From assembly GCA_030453435.1 (NCBI GenBank), contig JAKDKI010000022.1, forward strand, positions 1 through 14,431: a stretch of DNA of 14,431 nt, written 5' to 3'. Below are positions 1 through 8,151 of this stretch, piece by piece (within the stretch, counting starts at the first letter, position 1; each line of letters opens with the position of its first letter). Below the pieces are notes generated by a model. It was not told the DNA's origin. It did not search any database and worked only from the letters and a program-made list of their open reading frames with translations. The DNA is from Kocuria sp. GTDB lineage: Bacteria > Actinomycetota > Actinomycetes > Actinomycetales > Micrococcaceae. The translations under genes and the position numbers were made by a program.

Positions 1-779
1 AACGTCAAGAAGAGATCGCCCGACTCGTGGCACAGTCCCGCCGTGTGAACGGCGCCGAGTTGACCAAGCGATTCTCCGTGACCATGGAAACCGTGCGCCG
101 CGATCTTGCGGTGCTGGAAAAATCGGGGAAGCTGCGACGCGTTCACGGTGGTGCCGTATCCGCGGACCAATCCACCAGTGGGGAGCAGGGGATCGATTCT
201 CGGCAGCGGATCAACGCCACCGAGAAACGGCGGATCGCCGCGGCCGCGCTCGACGTCTTGGACGATTCGGGTGCGGGCGCGGTGGTCCTGGATGCGGGCT
301 CGACCGTGGAAATGCTGGCCGACCTCTTGCTGCGCCGTGACAACGGCTTGCAGGACGGCCAGGAGCGACTCATCATCACCCACGCGCTGCATATTGCGGC
401 CAAGCTCGCGGACACGGAGGGCATCGGCCTGGAACTGGTCGGTGGGCGGATCCGCAAGCTCACGTGGGCCGCCACCGGCGCGCGAGCAAGTCAGCACTAC
501 GAGCAACTCCGCCCGGACATCGCGTTCGTGGGGTGTAACGGCATCCACGCTCAGTTCGGACTCTCCACCCCGGATCCCATTGAAGCAGTCGTGAAAACGG
601 CCATTGTCCGGGGCGCTCGCAGAGTGGTAGCGATCTGCGATCACAGCAAGCAGGACCGGGAAACGCTCATGAAGTTCTGCTCCCTGCCCGAAATCGACAC
701 TCTCATCACTGATCGGGCGCCCGGAGCAGAACTCTCCCGCGCGCTCGAGGAAGCAAACGTGGAGGTGATTGTCGCGTGA
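1..779 (+). CDS. fruR: DeoR-family repressor of the fructose operon (5' truncated)
   Basis: This is a DNA-binding repressor whose family senses sugar phosphates. The open frame runs in from the window edge (first whole codon at base 3), and the residues before the first internal GTG (base 27), RQEEIARL, already match the usual DeoR N-terminus. The true start is therefore upstream and GTG 27 is not the start. The winged helix-turn-helix follows, ending in the family hallmark METVRRDLAVLEKSGKLRRV and then HGGAV. The C-terminal DeoR sensor domain shows the phosphosugar-binding stretch VVLDAGSTVEMLADLL and the motif VGCNGI. Its stop overlaps the start of fruK by four bases (GTGA), which suggests translational coupling. 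In corynebacteria the equivalent FruR represses fruR-fruK-fruA and responds to fructose 1-phosphate; the same role is inferred here. The promoter and operator would lie outside the window. Confidence 0.9.
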   Translation, partial: RQEEIARLVAQSRRVNGAELTKRFSVTMETVRRDLAVLEKSGKLRRVHGGAVSADQSTSGEQGIDSRQRINATEKRRIAAAALDVLDDSGAGAVVLDAGSTVEMLADLLLRRDNGLQDGQERLIITHALHIAAKLADTEGIGLELVGGRIRKLTWAATGARASQHYEQLRPDIAFVGCNGIHAQFGLSTPDPIEAVVKTAIVRGARRVVAICDHSKQDRETLMKFCSLPEIDTLITDRAPGAELSRALEEANVEVIVA

Positions 780-1732
780 TCATCACCGTGACGCTCAACC
801 CGTCCGTCGACCGCACCGTGGAACTCGCGGGACCCTTGCAGCGCGGCCAGGTGCAGCGCGCCGACCGGACTCGGCAGGATCCCGGAGGTAAAGGGGTGAA
901 CATCTCGCGAGCACTGCAGCTCAGCGGGGAACACACCCTGGCCGTGGTCCCCGGTGACAGTCATGATCCGCTGCTCGAAGGACTGGACGCGGCGGGGGTT
1001 CGCTACAACGCCGTCTCCGTGGGAGCCCCGCTGCGTTCCAACATCACCGTGACGGAACCGGATGGCACCACCACCAAGATCAACGAGCCCGGTCCTGAAC
1101 TGGACTCCAACACGGTGGACCGAATCATCGACCAGCTGATTGCTCGCGGAGCCGGAGCGCAGTGGCTGGTGCTGGCGGGGTCTGTGCCTCCCGGACCCGC
1201 CCCTAATATCTACGCCCACATCACCAACCGCGTGCGCGCGGCCCTGGGGAGTGCGGCACCGCGCATTGCCGTGGACACCTCGGGTCAGCCGCTGGCCGAG
1301 GCCGTATCGGAAACCGTTGAATCCCAGCCGGACCTCATCAAGCCCAACGGCGAGGAACTTGCCGAATTACTGGGCCGCAGTGACGGCGAGACCCTCGAAT
1401 CGGACCCGGCCGCGGCGGCGTCGGCGGCCCGTTCCCTGATGGAACGTGGCGTGGGGGCCGTGCTGTGCACCCTCGGCGGCCACGGTGCCGTCCTGGTGTC
1501 CCCGGACGGCGCGTGGCATGCAGTGCATGCACCCGTGACCGTGAAATCCACAGTGGGCGCGGGGGACAGTGCACTGACCGGATATCTGATCGCCCATGTC
1601 CGTGGCGAGTCGCCGGATAGCTGTCTGCGTCAAGCCGTGGCCCACGGATCCGCCGCGGCTGCTCTGCCCGGCACCCAAATGCCCTCGATCGACAACACCA
1701 CACCGCAAGCCGTGACCGTGACGGCCTTGTAG
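776..1732 (+). CDS. fruK: 1-phosphofructokinase
   Basis: The enzyme phosphorylates fructose 1-phosphate (made by the fructose PTS) to fructose 1,6-bisphosphate with ATP, feeding glycolysis. The 318-residue length is normal for this PfkB/ribokinase-fold family. Visible motifs are the N-terminal TLNPSVDRTVEL, the substrate-binding PGGKGVNISRAL (about 36-47), LAGSVPPG (133-140), IKPNGEEL (188-195) and the C-terminal GAGDS (261-265) whose Asp264 is the expected catalytic base. The start is GTG 776, 10 bases after a strong GGAGG ribosome site (761-765) and overlapping the fruR stop, so it is probably translated by coupled reinitiation. Related PfkB kinases act on tagatose 6-phosphate or fructose 6-phosphate, but the position between a DeoR regulator and a fructose EII makes 1-phosphofructokinase by far the best call. 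Confidence 0.95.
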   Translation: MIITVTLNPSVDRTVELAGPLQRGQVQRADRTRQDPGGKGVNISRALQLSGEHTLAVVPGDSHDPLLEGLDAAGVRYNAVSVGAPLRSNITVTEPDGTTTKINEPGPELDSNTVDRIIDQLIARGAGAQWLVLAGSVPPGPAPNIYAHITNRVRAALGSAAPRIAVDTSGQPLAEAVSETVESQPDLIKPNGEELAELLGRSDGETLESDPAAAASAARSLMERGVGAVLCTLGGHGAVLVSPDGAWHAVHAPVTVKSTVGAGDSALTGYLIAHVRGESPDSCLRQAVAHGSAAAALPGTQMPSIDNTTPQAVTVTAL

Positions 1733-1791
1733 CTGGCCCCCGGGCCGGGCCGGCCCACCTGCGCACATCGCGTACACCACTAGGAGCTCTC

Positions 1792-3975
1792 ATGTCGGAC
1801 CTCATCAATCCCAGGTTGGTCCTGCTGGACCAGAATCTGGGCAGCACCACCGAAGAAGTGATTCGCGAACTCGCGAACACCGTTCACCGCGAAGGCCGGG
1901 CGGAGAACGCGGACGCCCTGGCAGCGGACGCTCTGGCTCGCGAATCCAAGAACGCCACCGGTATTCCGGGTGGCATCGGCATTCCGCACTGCCGTTCGGA
2001 GGCCGTTACCGAGGCCACGTTGGTCATGGCGCGGTTGCACCCGCCGGTCGACTTCGGCGCGAAGGACGGCCCCGCGGACATTCTTTTCTTCATTGCCGCG
2101 CCGGCGGGAGCGGACCAGGCACACCTCAAGCTGCTGTCGAAACTTGCGCGCTCGCTCATGAAGAAGCCCTTCGTGGCTTCGCTGCGCGAAGCAGAGACCT
2201 CGGAACGCGTGGTCGAGCTCGTGGACGACGCACTGGGTCTGGGTACGCCCGCCGACGCCGCACCCACCGCCGACGGCGCCGCCGCACCTTCAGGCAGCGC
2301 GGAACAGACGGCTGCATCCTCTGATTCAACCGGAACCGCGGCCACTGGCGCAGCGGCGGGTTCCACCACAGCAGCCGCTGCGGTGGCCGGCCCCAATGCC
2401 GTGGCGCAGGGCAACGATTCACGGGGCAACGCCTCACAGGACACCGTCTCCCAGGGAGTAGGTGAGGGCGGTGTTCGCAAACTCGTGGCCGTGACCGCAT
2501 GCCCCACGGGTATCGCTCATACCTACATGGCCGCGGATTCGCTCAAGAACACCGCGGATGAGATGGGCGTGGACCTGCAGGTCGAAACCCAAGGTTCATC
2601 CGGTGCCACCCGCCTGGATCCTTCGGTGATTCGCAATGCGGAAGCCGTCATTTTCGCCACGGACGTGGACGTGCGGGAGCGCTCTCGCTTTGCCGGGCTG
2701 CCGTACATTGCGTCCGCGGTGAAGCGCGGTATCGACGAGCCCCGCGAAATGATCGACGAGGCCCTGGCTGCTGCGGACAATCCGGACGCCAAGCGCGTGA
2801 GCGGTGACCCCGCAGATGCGAGCCAGACCTCCGACGCCGCCGAAGGCTGGGGCACCCGCATCCGCAAGGCCGTGATGACCGGTGTCAGCTACATGATTCC
2901 GTTCGTGGCCGCCGGTGGTCTGCTCATGGCCATCGCGTTCATGATCGGGGATGCGGAGGCGCTTCCCATCACGGCAGATGAGATTCTCGCGACGGCGACC
3001 CTGGGCAACCTGGGTGACGTGTCCTTGGGTGCCTACATTGCGGCCGTACTGTTCAAGATCGGTAGCCTCTCGATGAGTCTTCTGGTCCCGGCACTTGCCG
3101 CCTACATCGCGTACGGCTTGGCCGACCGGCCGGGTATCGCCCCCGGTTTCACCGTGGGCCTGGTGGCCAACTTCATGGGAGCCGGCTTCTTGGGCGGCAT
3201 CGTGGGCGGTTTGCTTGCGGGTCTGTGCGCCTACTGGCTCACTCTTCCGAGGCTTCCCCGCTGGCTCGGGTCGCTCATGCCCGTGGTGATTATTCCGCTG
3301 CTGGCCACGCTGTTCGCCGGTGGCCTCATGTTCTTCTTGATCGGTGGCCCCATCGCATTGTTCATGGAGTGGCTCACCGGACTGTTGACCGGGATGAGTG
3401 GCGCCTCCGCCATTGCCCTGGGCGCTGTGCTCGGCCTGATGATGTGTGCGGACCTGGGTGGTCCCATCAACAAGGTGGCGTATTCCTTTGCCGCAGCCGG
3501 TCTGGGCGCAGCAACCGTTGCCAACACCGCACCGCAAGAAATCATGGCTGCAGTCATCGCGGCGGGCATGGTTCCCCCGCTGGGTATGGCCCTGGCCTCC
3601 ACGGTTCTGGGTCGCAAGTACTTCACGGCACAGGAACGTGAGAACGGTAAGGCCTCCTGGCTGCTCGGGGCGTCCTTCATCTCCGAAGGTGCCATCCCCT
3701 TCGCCGCGGCCGACCCGTTGCGCGTGTTGCCCGCCTCCATGCTCGGCGGCGTGGTGACCGGTGCCATGACCATGGCCTTCGGTGTTACCTCGGCCGCGCC
3801 CCACGGTGGCATCTGGATCGCACCCGTCATTGGCGGCTTGCTCGGATTCATCGTGTCCGTCCTGGCCGGCACGGTGATCACCGCAGTGACCGTGGTGGCG
3901 CTCAAGCACATCGGTGGCGGACGCAAACGCGCCGCCGAGGCCACCGTTGCCGAACCCGCTCCCGTCAACGCCTAA
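1792..3975 (+). CDS. fruA: PTS fructose transporter subunit EIIABC
   Basis: This membrane permease imports fructose and phosphorylates it at C1 in one step. Three PTS domains are fused in the order A-B-C within 727 residues. EIIA (about 5-150) carries the phospho-accepting His66 in GIGIPHCRSEAV. A flexible Ala/Ser/Thr/Gly-rich linker covers about 152-228. EIIB (about 228-325) carries the phospho-cysteine Cys237 in CPTGIAHTYMAADSL. EIIC (about 355-705) is strongly hydrophobic with many membrane segments, starting near MTGVSYMIPFVAAGGLL and including GGPINKVAYSFA and EGAIPFAAADPLRVLP. The start at ATG 1792 has AGGAG at 1782-1786, five bases ahead. The 59-base gap after fruK shows no terminator with a T run, so co-transcription is likely. 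Phosphate would come from HPr, encoded two genes downstream. Confidence 0.96.
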   Translation: MSDLINPRLVLLDQNLGSTTEEVIRELANTVHREGRAENADALAADALARESKNATGIPGGIGIPHCRSEAVTEATLVMARLHPPVDFGAKDGPADILFFIAAPAGADQAHLKLLSKLARSLMKKPFVASLREAETSERVVELVDDALGLGTPADAAPTADGAAAPSGSAEQTAASSDSTGTAATGAAAGSTTAAAAVAGPNAVAQGNDSRGNASQDTVSQGVGEGGVRKLVAVTACPTGIAHTYMAADSLKNTADEMGVDLQVETQGSSGATRLDPSVIRNAEAVIFATDVDVRERSRFAGLPYIASAVKRGIDEPREMIDEALAAADNPDAKRVSGDPADASQTSDAAEGWGTRIRKAVMTGVSYMIPFVAAGGLLMAIAFMIGDAEALPITADEILATATLGNLGDVSLGAYIAAVLFKIGSLSMSLLVPALAAYIAYGLADRPGIAPGFTVGLVANFMGAGFLGGIVGGLLAGLCAYWLTLPRLPRWLGSLMPVVIIPLLATLFAGGLMFFLIGGPIALFMEWLTGLLTGMSGASAIALGAVLGLMMCADLGGPINKVAYSFAAAGLGAATVANTAPQEIMAAVIAAGMVPPLGMALASTVLGRKYFTAQERENGKASWLLGASFISEGAIPFAAADPLRVLPASMLGGVVTGAMTMAFGVTSAAPHGGIWIAPVIGGLLGFIVSVLAGTVITAVTVVALKHIGGGRKRAAEATVAEPAPVNA

Positions 3976-3988
3976 GGGTGTGAACGAC

Positions 3989-5719
3989 ATGGAAAATACT
4001 CAGTCAGAAACCAATTCCTTGCAGATGCGTTACACAGGCGTGGGTGTCAGCCCCGGTCGCGTGATCGCGCCGCTGATCCCGATGGCACCGCCCGTGGAGG
4101 CACCCCCGGAGGGGGACCCGCTCGTGGAAGATGCCGAGGCCGCCGTCGAACGCCTGAACCAAGCGGCCAAGGCCGTCAAAGCTGAGCTGAAGGAACGCGC
4201 TGAACGGGCCCGCTCCGAGGCCGCGGCCGAGGTGCTCAAGGCGACCTCCCTCATGGCGGGGGACAAGGCGCTCATCAAGAATGCCGCCAAGCTGGTGCGC
4301 AACCAGTCAGTGAGCCCCGAACGTGCCCTGTGGGACGCGGCCACCGGCTACGCCGACCAGATGCGCGCGATGGGCGGTTACATGGCCGAACGCGCGGCGG
4401 ACATCGAGGACGTGCGAGCTCGCATCGTTGCCGAACTACGCGGCATGCCTGCACCCGGAGTGCCCCAGCGCACCGAACCGTTCGTGCTGGCCGCCGAGGA
4501 CTTGGCGCCCGCGGACACCGCGGTGCTCGACCCGGAGGCCGTGGTGGCGCTGGTGACCTCATCCGGTGGACCGCAATCCCACACGGCGATCCTGGCCCGA
4601 AATCTGGGTCTGCCCGCGGTTGTTGCCGCCACTGGCGTGACCGACGTGGAGTCCGGGACCCGGGTGTTCGTCGACGGGTCCGCAGGTTCGATCGTCACCC
4701 ACCCGGGCGAGGAACAGGAGCTGGCGGTCACCGCCTGGCACAAGGCCTCGGAACAGCTGGCGACCTTCAACGGCCACGGCGCGCTCGCAGACGGCACCGA
4801 GGTCGCATTGCTCGCCAACGTGGGCACCGCCGACGACGCCCAAGCGGCTGCCGCGGCGGGCGCCCAGGGCGTGGGGTTGTTGCGCACGGAGTTCTGCTTC
4901 CTGGGTCGGGACACCGAACCCACGGTCGAGGAACAGACGGAGGCGTACGTCGAGATCTTCAAAGCATTCGGCTCCGCCAAGATCGTGGTGCGCACCTTGG
5001 ACGCTGGGGCGGACAAGCCCCTGCCGTTCCTCACGGACACCACCGAACCCAATCCCGCATTGGGTGTGCGCGGCTACCGCACCGACTGGACCACCCCGGG
5101 TGTCCTGGAACGCCAGCTGCAAGCAATAGCCGCGGCCGCGGATCAGACCGAGGCGAACGTGTGGGTCATGGCGCCCATGATTTCCACGGCCGGGGAAGCA
5201 GGGCATTTCGCCGGTCTCGTCCACGCGGCGGGACTCGAGGTGTCCGGTGTGATGGTTGAGACCCCGGCCGCGGCGATCACCGCGGAGCAGATTCTGGACC
5301 GTGTGGACTTCGTGTCCCTGGGGACCAACGACCTCACCCAGTACACGATGGCCGCTGACCGCATGCTCGGTTCCCTCGCTGAGCTCAACTCGCCGTGGCA
5401 ACCGGCCGTGTTGCGGATGATCGAACGCACGGCGGCCGGTGCGCAAGCGGCGTCGTCGGCATCTGGAGAGCACAAGAACGTGGGTGTGTGCGGTGAAGCC
5501 GCCGCGGATCCGGCCTTGGCCGTGGTCCTGGTGGGTCTGGGGGTGGACACCCTGTCCATGAGCCCGCGCTCGCTGGCGGCGGTGGCCGCTGTGCTGTCCC
5601 GGACCGACCCGGGGCAGGCTCGCACCGTGGCGCAGACCGCGCTGCACGCGACCGGTGCCCAGGAGGCCAGGGAATCAGTCCGAGCCCAGCTGCCCGTGTT
5701 GGAACAGCTGGGACTCTGA
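3989..5719 (+). CDS. ptsI: PTS enzyme I (phosphoenolpyruvate-protein phosphotransferase)
   Basis: This cytoplasmic enzyme takes phosphate from PEP and passes it to HPr, the first step of all PTS uptake. The N-terminal part includes the HPr-binding helical region and a swivelling domain with the phospho-histidine in GGPQSHTAILARNLGLPAVV (His198). The C-terminal PEP-binding barrel shows GVGLLRTEFCFLGRD, VRTLDAGADKPLPF, VETPAA, FVSLGTNDLTQYTMAADR and CGEAAADP with the active-site Cys501. The open frame extends back to 3914 inside fruA, but I chose ATG 3989 (576 residues, the usual length) because AAGGG (3974-3978) stands 10 bases before it and the extra 25 residues are an out-of-frame reading of the fruA end. 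It begins 13 bases after the fruA stop, so it is almost certainly in the same transcript. Confidence 0.95.
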   Translation: MENTQSETNSLQMRYTGVGVSPGRVIAPLIPMAPPVEAPPEGDPLVEDAEAAVERLNQAAKAVKAELKERAERARSEAAAEVLKATSLMAGDKALIKNAAKLVRNQSVSPERALWDAATGYADQMRAMGGYMAERAADIEDVRARIVAELRGMPAPGVPQRTEPFVLAAEDLAPADTAVLDPEAVVALVTSSGGPQSHTAILARNLGLPAVVAATGVTDVESGTRVFVDGSAGSIVTHPGEEQELAVTAWHKASEQLATFNGHGALADGTEVALLANVGTADDAQAAAAAGAQGVGLLRTEFCFLGRDTEPTVEEQTEAYVEIFKAFGSAKIVVRTLDAGADKPLPFLTDTTEPNPALGVRGYRTDWTTPGVLERQLQAIAAAADQTEANVWVMAPMISTAGEAGHFAGLVHAAGLEVSGVMVETPAAAITAEQILDRVDFVSLGTNDLTQYTMAADRMLGSLAELNSPWQPAVLRMIERTAAGAQAASSASGEHKNVGVCGEAAADPALAVVLVGLGVDTLSMSPRSLAAVAAVLSRTDPGQARTVAQTALHATGAQEARESVRAQLPVLEQLGL

Positions 5720-5826
5720 GCGAAACACTCGGTGCGCCTGGGGACATCCCGGGTGACACGGAACACAATGGAGATACGTCGTGTCCGGGCACTGACTCGG
5801 ATGAACGCCAACAATGAGGAGTTGCA

Positions 5827-6108
5827 ATGGCAGAACGCACCGCAACCGTGGCCTCGCGAGTGGGGCTGCACGCACGACCGGCAGCGATTTTCGCGGAGGC
5901 CGCCGGTGAGTACGAAAACCTGGAAATCACCATCCGTGCTGACGGCGAAGACGCCGAAGAAGGAATGGACGCCGCGTCCGTGCTGTCGCTCATGTCGCTG
6001 GGGGCGGCCCACGGAGACAAGGTCATTCTGGCCGCGGACGGCGACGGCGCCGACGAGGCACTCGATCACTTGGTGTCCATCATCGAGACCGATCATGATG
6101 CGGAATAG
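5827..6108 (+). CDS. ptsH: Phosphocarrier protein HPr
   Basis: HPr relays phosphate from enzyme I to the EIIA domain of FruA. The phospho-accepting His15 lies in the canonical motif VGLHARPAA. The C-terminal half has the family SVLSLMSLGAAHGDKV; Ser51 aligns with the regulatory Ser46 of Bacillus HPr, though HPr kinase is not generally found in actinobacteria, so regulation by serine phosphorylation is not implied. The 93-residue protein is slightly longer than most, because of an acidic stretch DGEDAEEGMD between the two conserved parts. A strong AGGAG site (5817-5821) precedes ATG 5827 by five bases. The 107-base gap after ptsI is long for the operon and might hold a separate promoter, but I could not identify a convincing one. 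Confidence 0.95.
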   Translation: MAERTATVASRVGLHARPAAIFAEAAGEYENLEITIRADGEDAEEGMDAASVLSLMSLGAAHGDKVILAADGDGADEALDHLVSIIETDHDAE

Positions 6109-6136
6109 AGATTTCATTCACCTAGCCGCCTGAAAA

Positions 6137-6179
6137 GTGACATATCGGGCACCACGCTGTGTGGTGTCCGATATGTCAT
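6137..6179 (+). terminator. Long hairpin after ptsH, likely operon terminator
   Basis: An inverted repeat begins 29 bases after the ptsH stop. The left arm is 6138-6155 and the right arm 6161-6178, with a five-base loop GCTGT. All 18 positions pair, 17 as Watson-Crick and one as G-T (6149 with 6167); one further G-T pair closes the base. There is no T run after the right arm, as is common in GC-rich actinobacterial terminators. The arms are AT-richer (TGACATATCGG) than their surroundings, so a DNA operator for a dimeric regulator is the main alternative. Confidence 0.6.
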
Positions 6180-6201
6180 ACAGGCGGTAATGTCACCCGC
6201 C

Positions 6202-6226
6202 ATCACCGATTCGGGAGTACGGTGAT
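6202..6226 (+). promoter_or_regulatory. Inverted-repeat operator over a candidate leaderless -10 box
   Basis: The perfect 7-base arms ATCACCG (6202-6208) and CGGTGAT (6220-6226) are separated by 11 bases. The right arm overlaps TACGGT (6218-6223), which fits the actinobacterial -10 pattern TANNNT and lies exactly six bases before ATG 6230, the spacing expected if transcription starts at the A of the start codon. A factor bound to the repeat would block this promoter. No clear -35 box is visible and the regulator is unknown. Confidence 0.45.
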
Positions 6227-6229
6227 TAG

Positions 6230-8140
6230 ATGGTGCGAATTCTCATTTTGGCTGCCCTGATTGGGGCTGTAATCGCCACGGTCACGGCCGCGATACTCGG
6301 TCCCTGGGGATGGTGGATCCCCGCTGTCATCTTTATTCTGCTGCTACTGCTCGGCATCCGAGACGCCGTACAAACCCGGCACTCGATCCTCCGGAACTTC
6401 CCGGTGCTCGGTCACGCGCGGTATTTCCTGGAGGAGATCCGTCCGGAGATCCAGCAGTACTTCATTGAACGCAACTGGGACGGCAAGCCGTTCAACCGTG
6501 ATCAGCGTTCTTTGATTTATTCACGTGCCAAGGGCTTCAAGGGTGACAAGGCCTTCGGCACCGAACTCAACGTCAACGAGCCCGGCTACGAGTACTTCAT
6601 CCAGTCGATCGCCCCCAAGACGGTTCCGGATCTGGGGCACCGTGTACGGCTGGGCGGCCCGGACTGCAACCAGCCCTATGACGCTTCGCTGCTGAACATT
6701 TCCGCCATGAGCTTCGGCTCGCTGTCCAAGAACGCGGTGCTGGCCATGAACAAGGGCGCAGCGCAGGGCGGGTTCGCTCATGACACCGGCGAGGGCGGGC
6801 TGACCAAGTACCACCGCGCCTACCACGCGGACCTCATGTGGGAGTTCGGCTCCGGGTACTTCGGAACCCGTGACCAGGACGGCAACTTCGACCCGGAGAA
6901 GTTCCGTGAGAAGTCCAACCTGGAGCAGGTCAAAGCCATCACCGTGAAGTTGTCCCAGGGCGCCAAGCCTGGGCTGGGCGGTGTGCTCCCCGGCAACAAG
7001 GTCACGGAAGAGATTGCCGAAGCTCGAGGCGTTCCGGTGGGGGAGACCTGCATTTCCCCCGCTAGCCACTCCGCCTTCACCACGCCTCGCGAGCTGGTGC
7101 GCTTCATCGGTAAGCTGCGCGAACTCTCCAATGGCAAGCCCATCGGTTTCAAGCTGTGCATCGGTTCGCGCGTTGAGGTGCTGGCCATCTGCAAGGCCAT
7201 GATCGAGGAAGAAATCACACCGGATTTCATCATCGTGGACGGTTCTGAGGGCGGCACCGGCGCTGCGCCCCTGGAATACCAGGACCACGTGGGCACGCCC
7301 TTGGTCGAGGGCATCATTCTGTTGCACAACGCTCTGGTGGGCACCGGGCTGCGCGACCGCATCAAGATCGGCGCGGCCGGCAAGATCATCTCGGGTCACG
7401 ACATTGTCCGCCACATCATCCAGGGTGCGGACTTCTGCATGAGCGCCCGCGCCATGATGATGGCCGTGGGCTGCATCCAGGCACAGAAGTGCCACACCAA
7501 TACTTGCCCCGTGGGCGTGGCCACTCAGGACCCCAAGCTGTACCGGGCCCTGGACATCGACTCCAAGGGTGATCGTGTGGAGCGCTACCACCGTCTGACG
7601 GTGGAAGAGGCCGGGCAGATCATCGCCACCATGGGCTGTGAAAGCCCCGAACAGATGACGCGCCAGATGCTGCGCCGCCGGATCACCGCCACCGAAAGCG
7701 TTTCCTACGAATCGCTGTACCGCTGGCTGGAGCGCGGCGAGCTCTTCGAAGGCGTCGAGGGTGGCTGGGGCGAAGATTGGGAGTACGCCAGCGCCGATAG
7801 CTTCACTCCCGGCCACCCCGGTAAGTACGTGTACAACGATCGCACCGAGTTCACCCACGAGGGCGAAACTACGGAGAAGCGCGAACCGGCACTGGCAACC
7901 GTCGCACAAGGTTCTTCCGCGCTCGGCTCGGAAGAAACGCCGGAGCCCCGGCGAGGCACCGCACCCCGGCTTGCTGAGCACGAACTTGCAGGGGCCGCCT
8001 CACAGCAGGACGACCGCCGGGCCGGCAATGTGGGCGACACCAAACGCGCCGAGGGTCAACCGGGCACCGAACCGAGTGCCCAGCACACGAACTCCAGCGC
8101 GGGCGAGACCGACGGCCACGTGGACCCGGCTGACAAGTAA
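6230..8140 (+). CDS. Membrane-anchored FMN-binding glutamate synthase family protein
   Basis: This is a stand-alone homologue of the FMN domain of the large glutamate synthase subunit (636 residues). Two hydrophobic segments (about 4-25 and 27-44) should anchor it in the membrane. The flavin-binding barrel follows (about 120-480), with NISAMSFGSLSKNAVLAMN, HDTGEGGLTKYH, KLSQGAKPGLGGVLP, VDGSEGGTGAAP and GAAGKIISG. Cys415, Cys421 and Cys426 in CIQAQKCHTNTCPVGVATQ keep the C-x5-C-x4-C spacing of the [3Fe-4S] site of GltB. There is no amidotransferase domain and no gltD-like partner nearby, so true glutamate synthase activity is doubtful; the electron donor and substrate are unknown. Residues from about 540 onward form a polar, repeat-poor, probably disordered tail of some 95 residues. 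The gene is likely leaderless from ATG 6230, although GGGAG (6213-6217) also lies upstream. Confidence 0.9.
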   Translation: MVRILILAALIGAVIATVTAAILGPWGWWIPAVIFILLLLLGIRDAVQTRHSILRNFPVLGHARYFLEEIRPEIQQYFIERNWDGKPFNRDQRSLIYSRAKGFKGDKAFGTELNVNEPGYEYFIQSIAPKTVPDLGHRVRLGGPDCNQPYDASLLNISAMSFGSLSKNAVLAMNKGAAQGGFAHDTGEGGLTKYHRAYHADLMWEFGSGYFGTRDQDGNFDPEKFREKSNLEQVKAITVKLSQGAKPGLGGVLPGNKVTEEIAEARGVPVGETCISPASHSAFTTPRELVRFIGKLRELSNGKPIGFKLCIGSRVEVLAICKAMIEEEITPDFIIVDGSEGGTGAAPLEYQDHVGTPLVEGIILLHNALVGTGLRDRIKIGAAGKIISGHDIVRHIIQGADFCMSARAMMMAVGCIQAQKCHTNTCPVGVATQDPKLYRALDIDSKGDRVERYHRLTVEEAGQIIATMGCESPEQMTRQMLRRRITATESVSYESLYRWLERGELFEGVEGGWGEDWEYASADSFTPGHPGKYVYNDRTEFTHEGETTEKREPALATVAQGSSALGSEETPEPRRGTAPRLAEHELAGAASQQDDRRAGNVGDTKRAEGQPGTEPSAQHTNSSAGETDGHVDPADK

Positions 8141-8151
8141 GATCGGGAACT

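Noticed and set aside
27..779. GTG 27 as the start of the DeoR-type regulator
   Set aside because: The frame stays open to the window edge, and the residues before GTG 27 (RQEEIARL) match the normal family N-terminus. The gene is truncated by the window rather than starting at 27.
1742..1756. GC palindrome GGGCCGG-G-CCGGCCC between fruK and fruA
   Set aside because: The one-base centre is too small for a full hairpin and there is no T run. It is probably simple GC-rich sequence in an operon gap.
3914..3988. Upstream extension of ptsI into the fruA end
   Set aside because: It adds 25 Pro-rich residues read out of frame over fruA, and ATG 3989 has a suitable ribosome site and gives the normal enzyme I length.
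2596..3990. Long open frame of 464 codons on the - strand inside fruA
   Set aside because: It is antisense to a clearly conserved EII gene, has a His/Gly-rich random composition and shows no domain. Long antisense frames are expected in GC-rich DNA.
4330..5259. Arg-rich forward frame of 309 codons inside ptsI, and similar frames elsewhere
   Set aside because: The Arg/Gly/His/Pro-rich composition is typical of a shifted frame of a GC-rich gene, and the host gene is unmistakable.
5755..5785. GACACG-N19-CGTGTC inverted repeat in the ptsI-ptsH gap
   Set aside because: The arms are short and widely spaced and no promoter could be placed with it. A chance match is likely.
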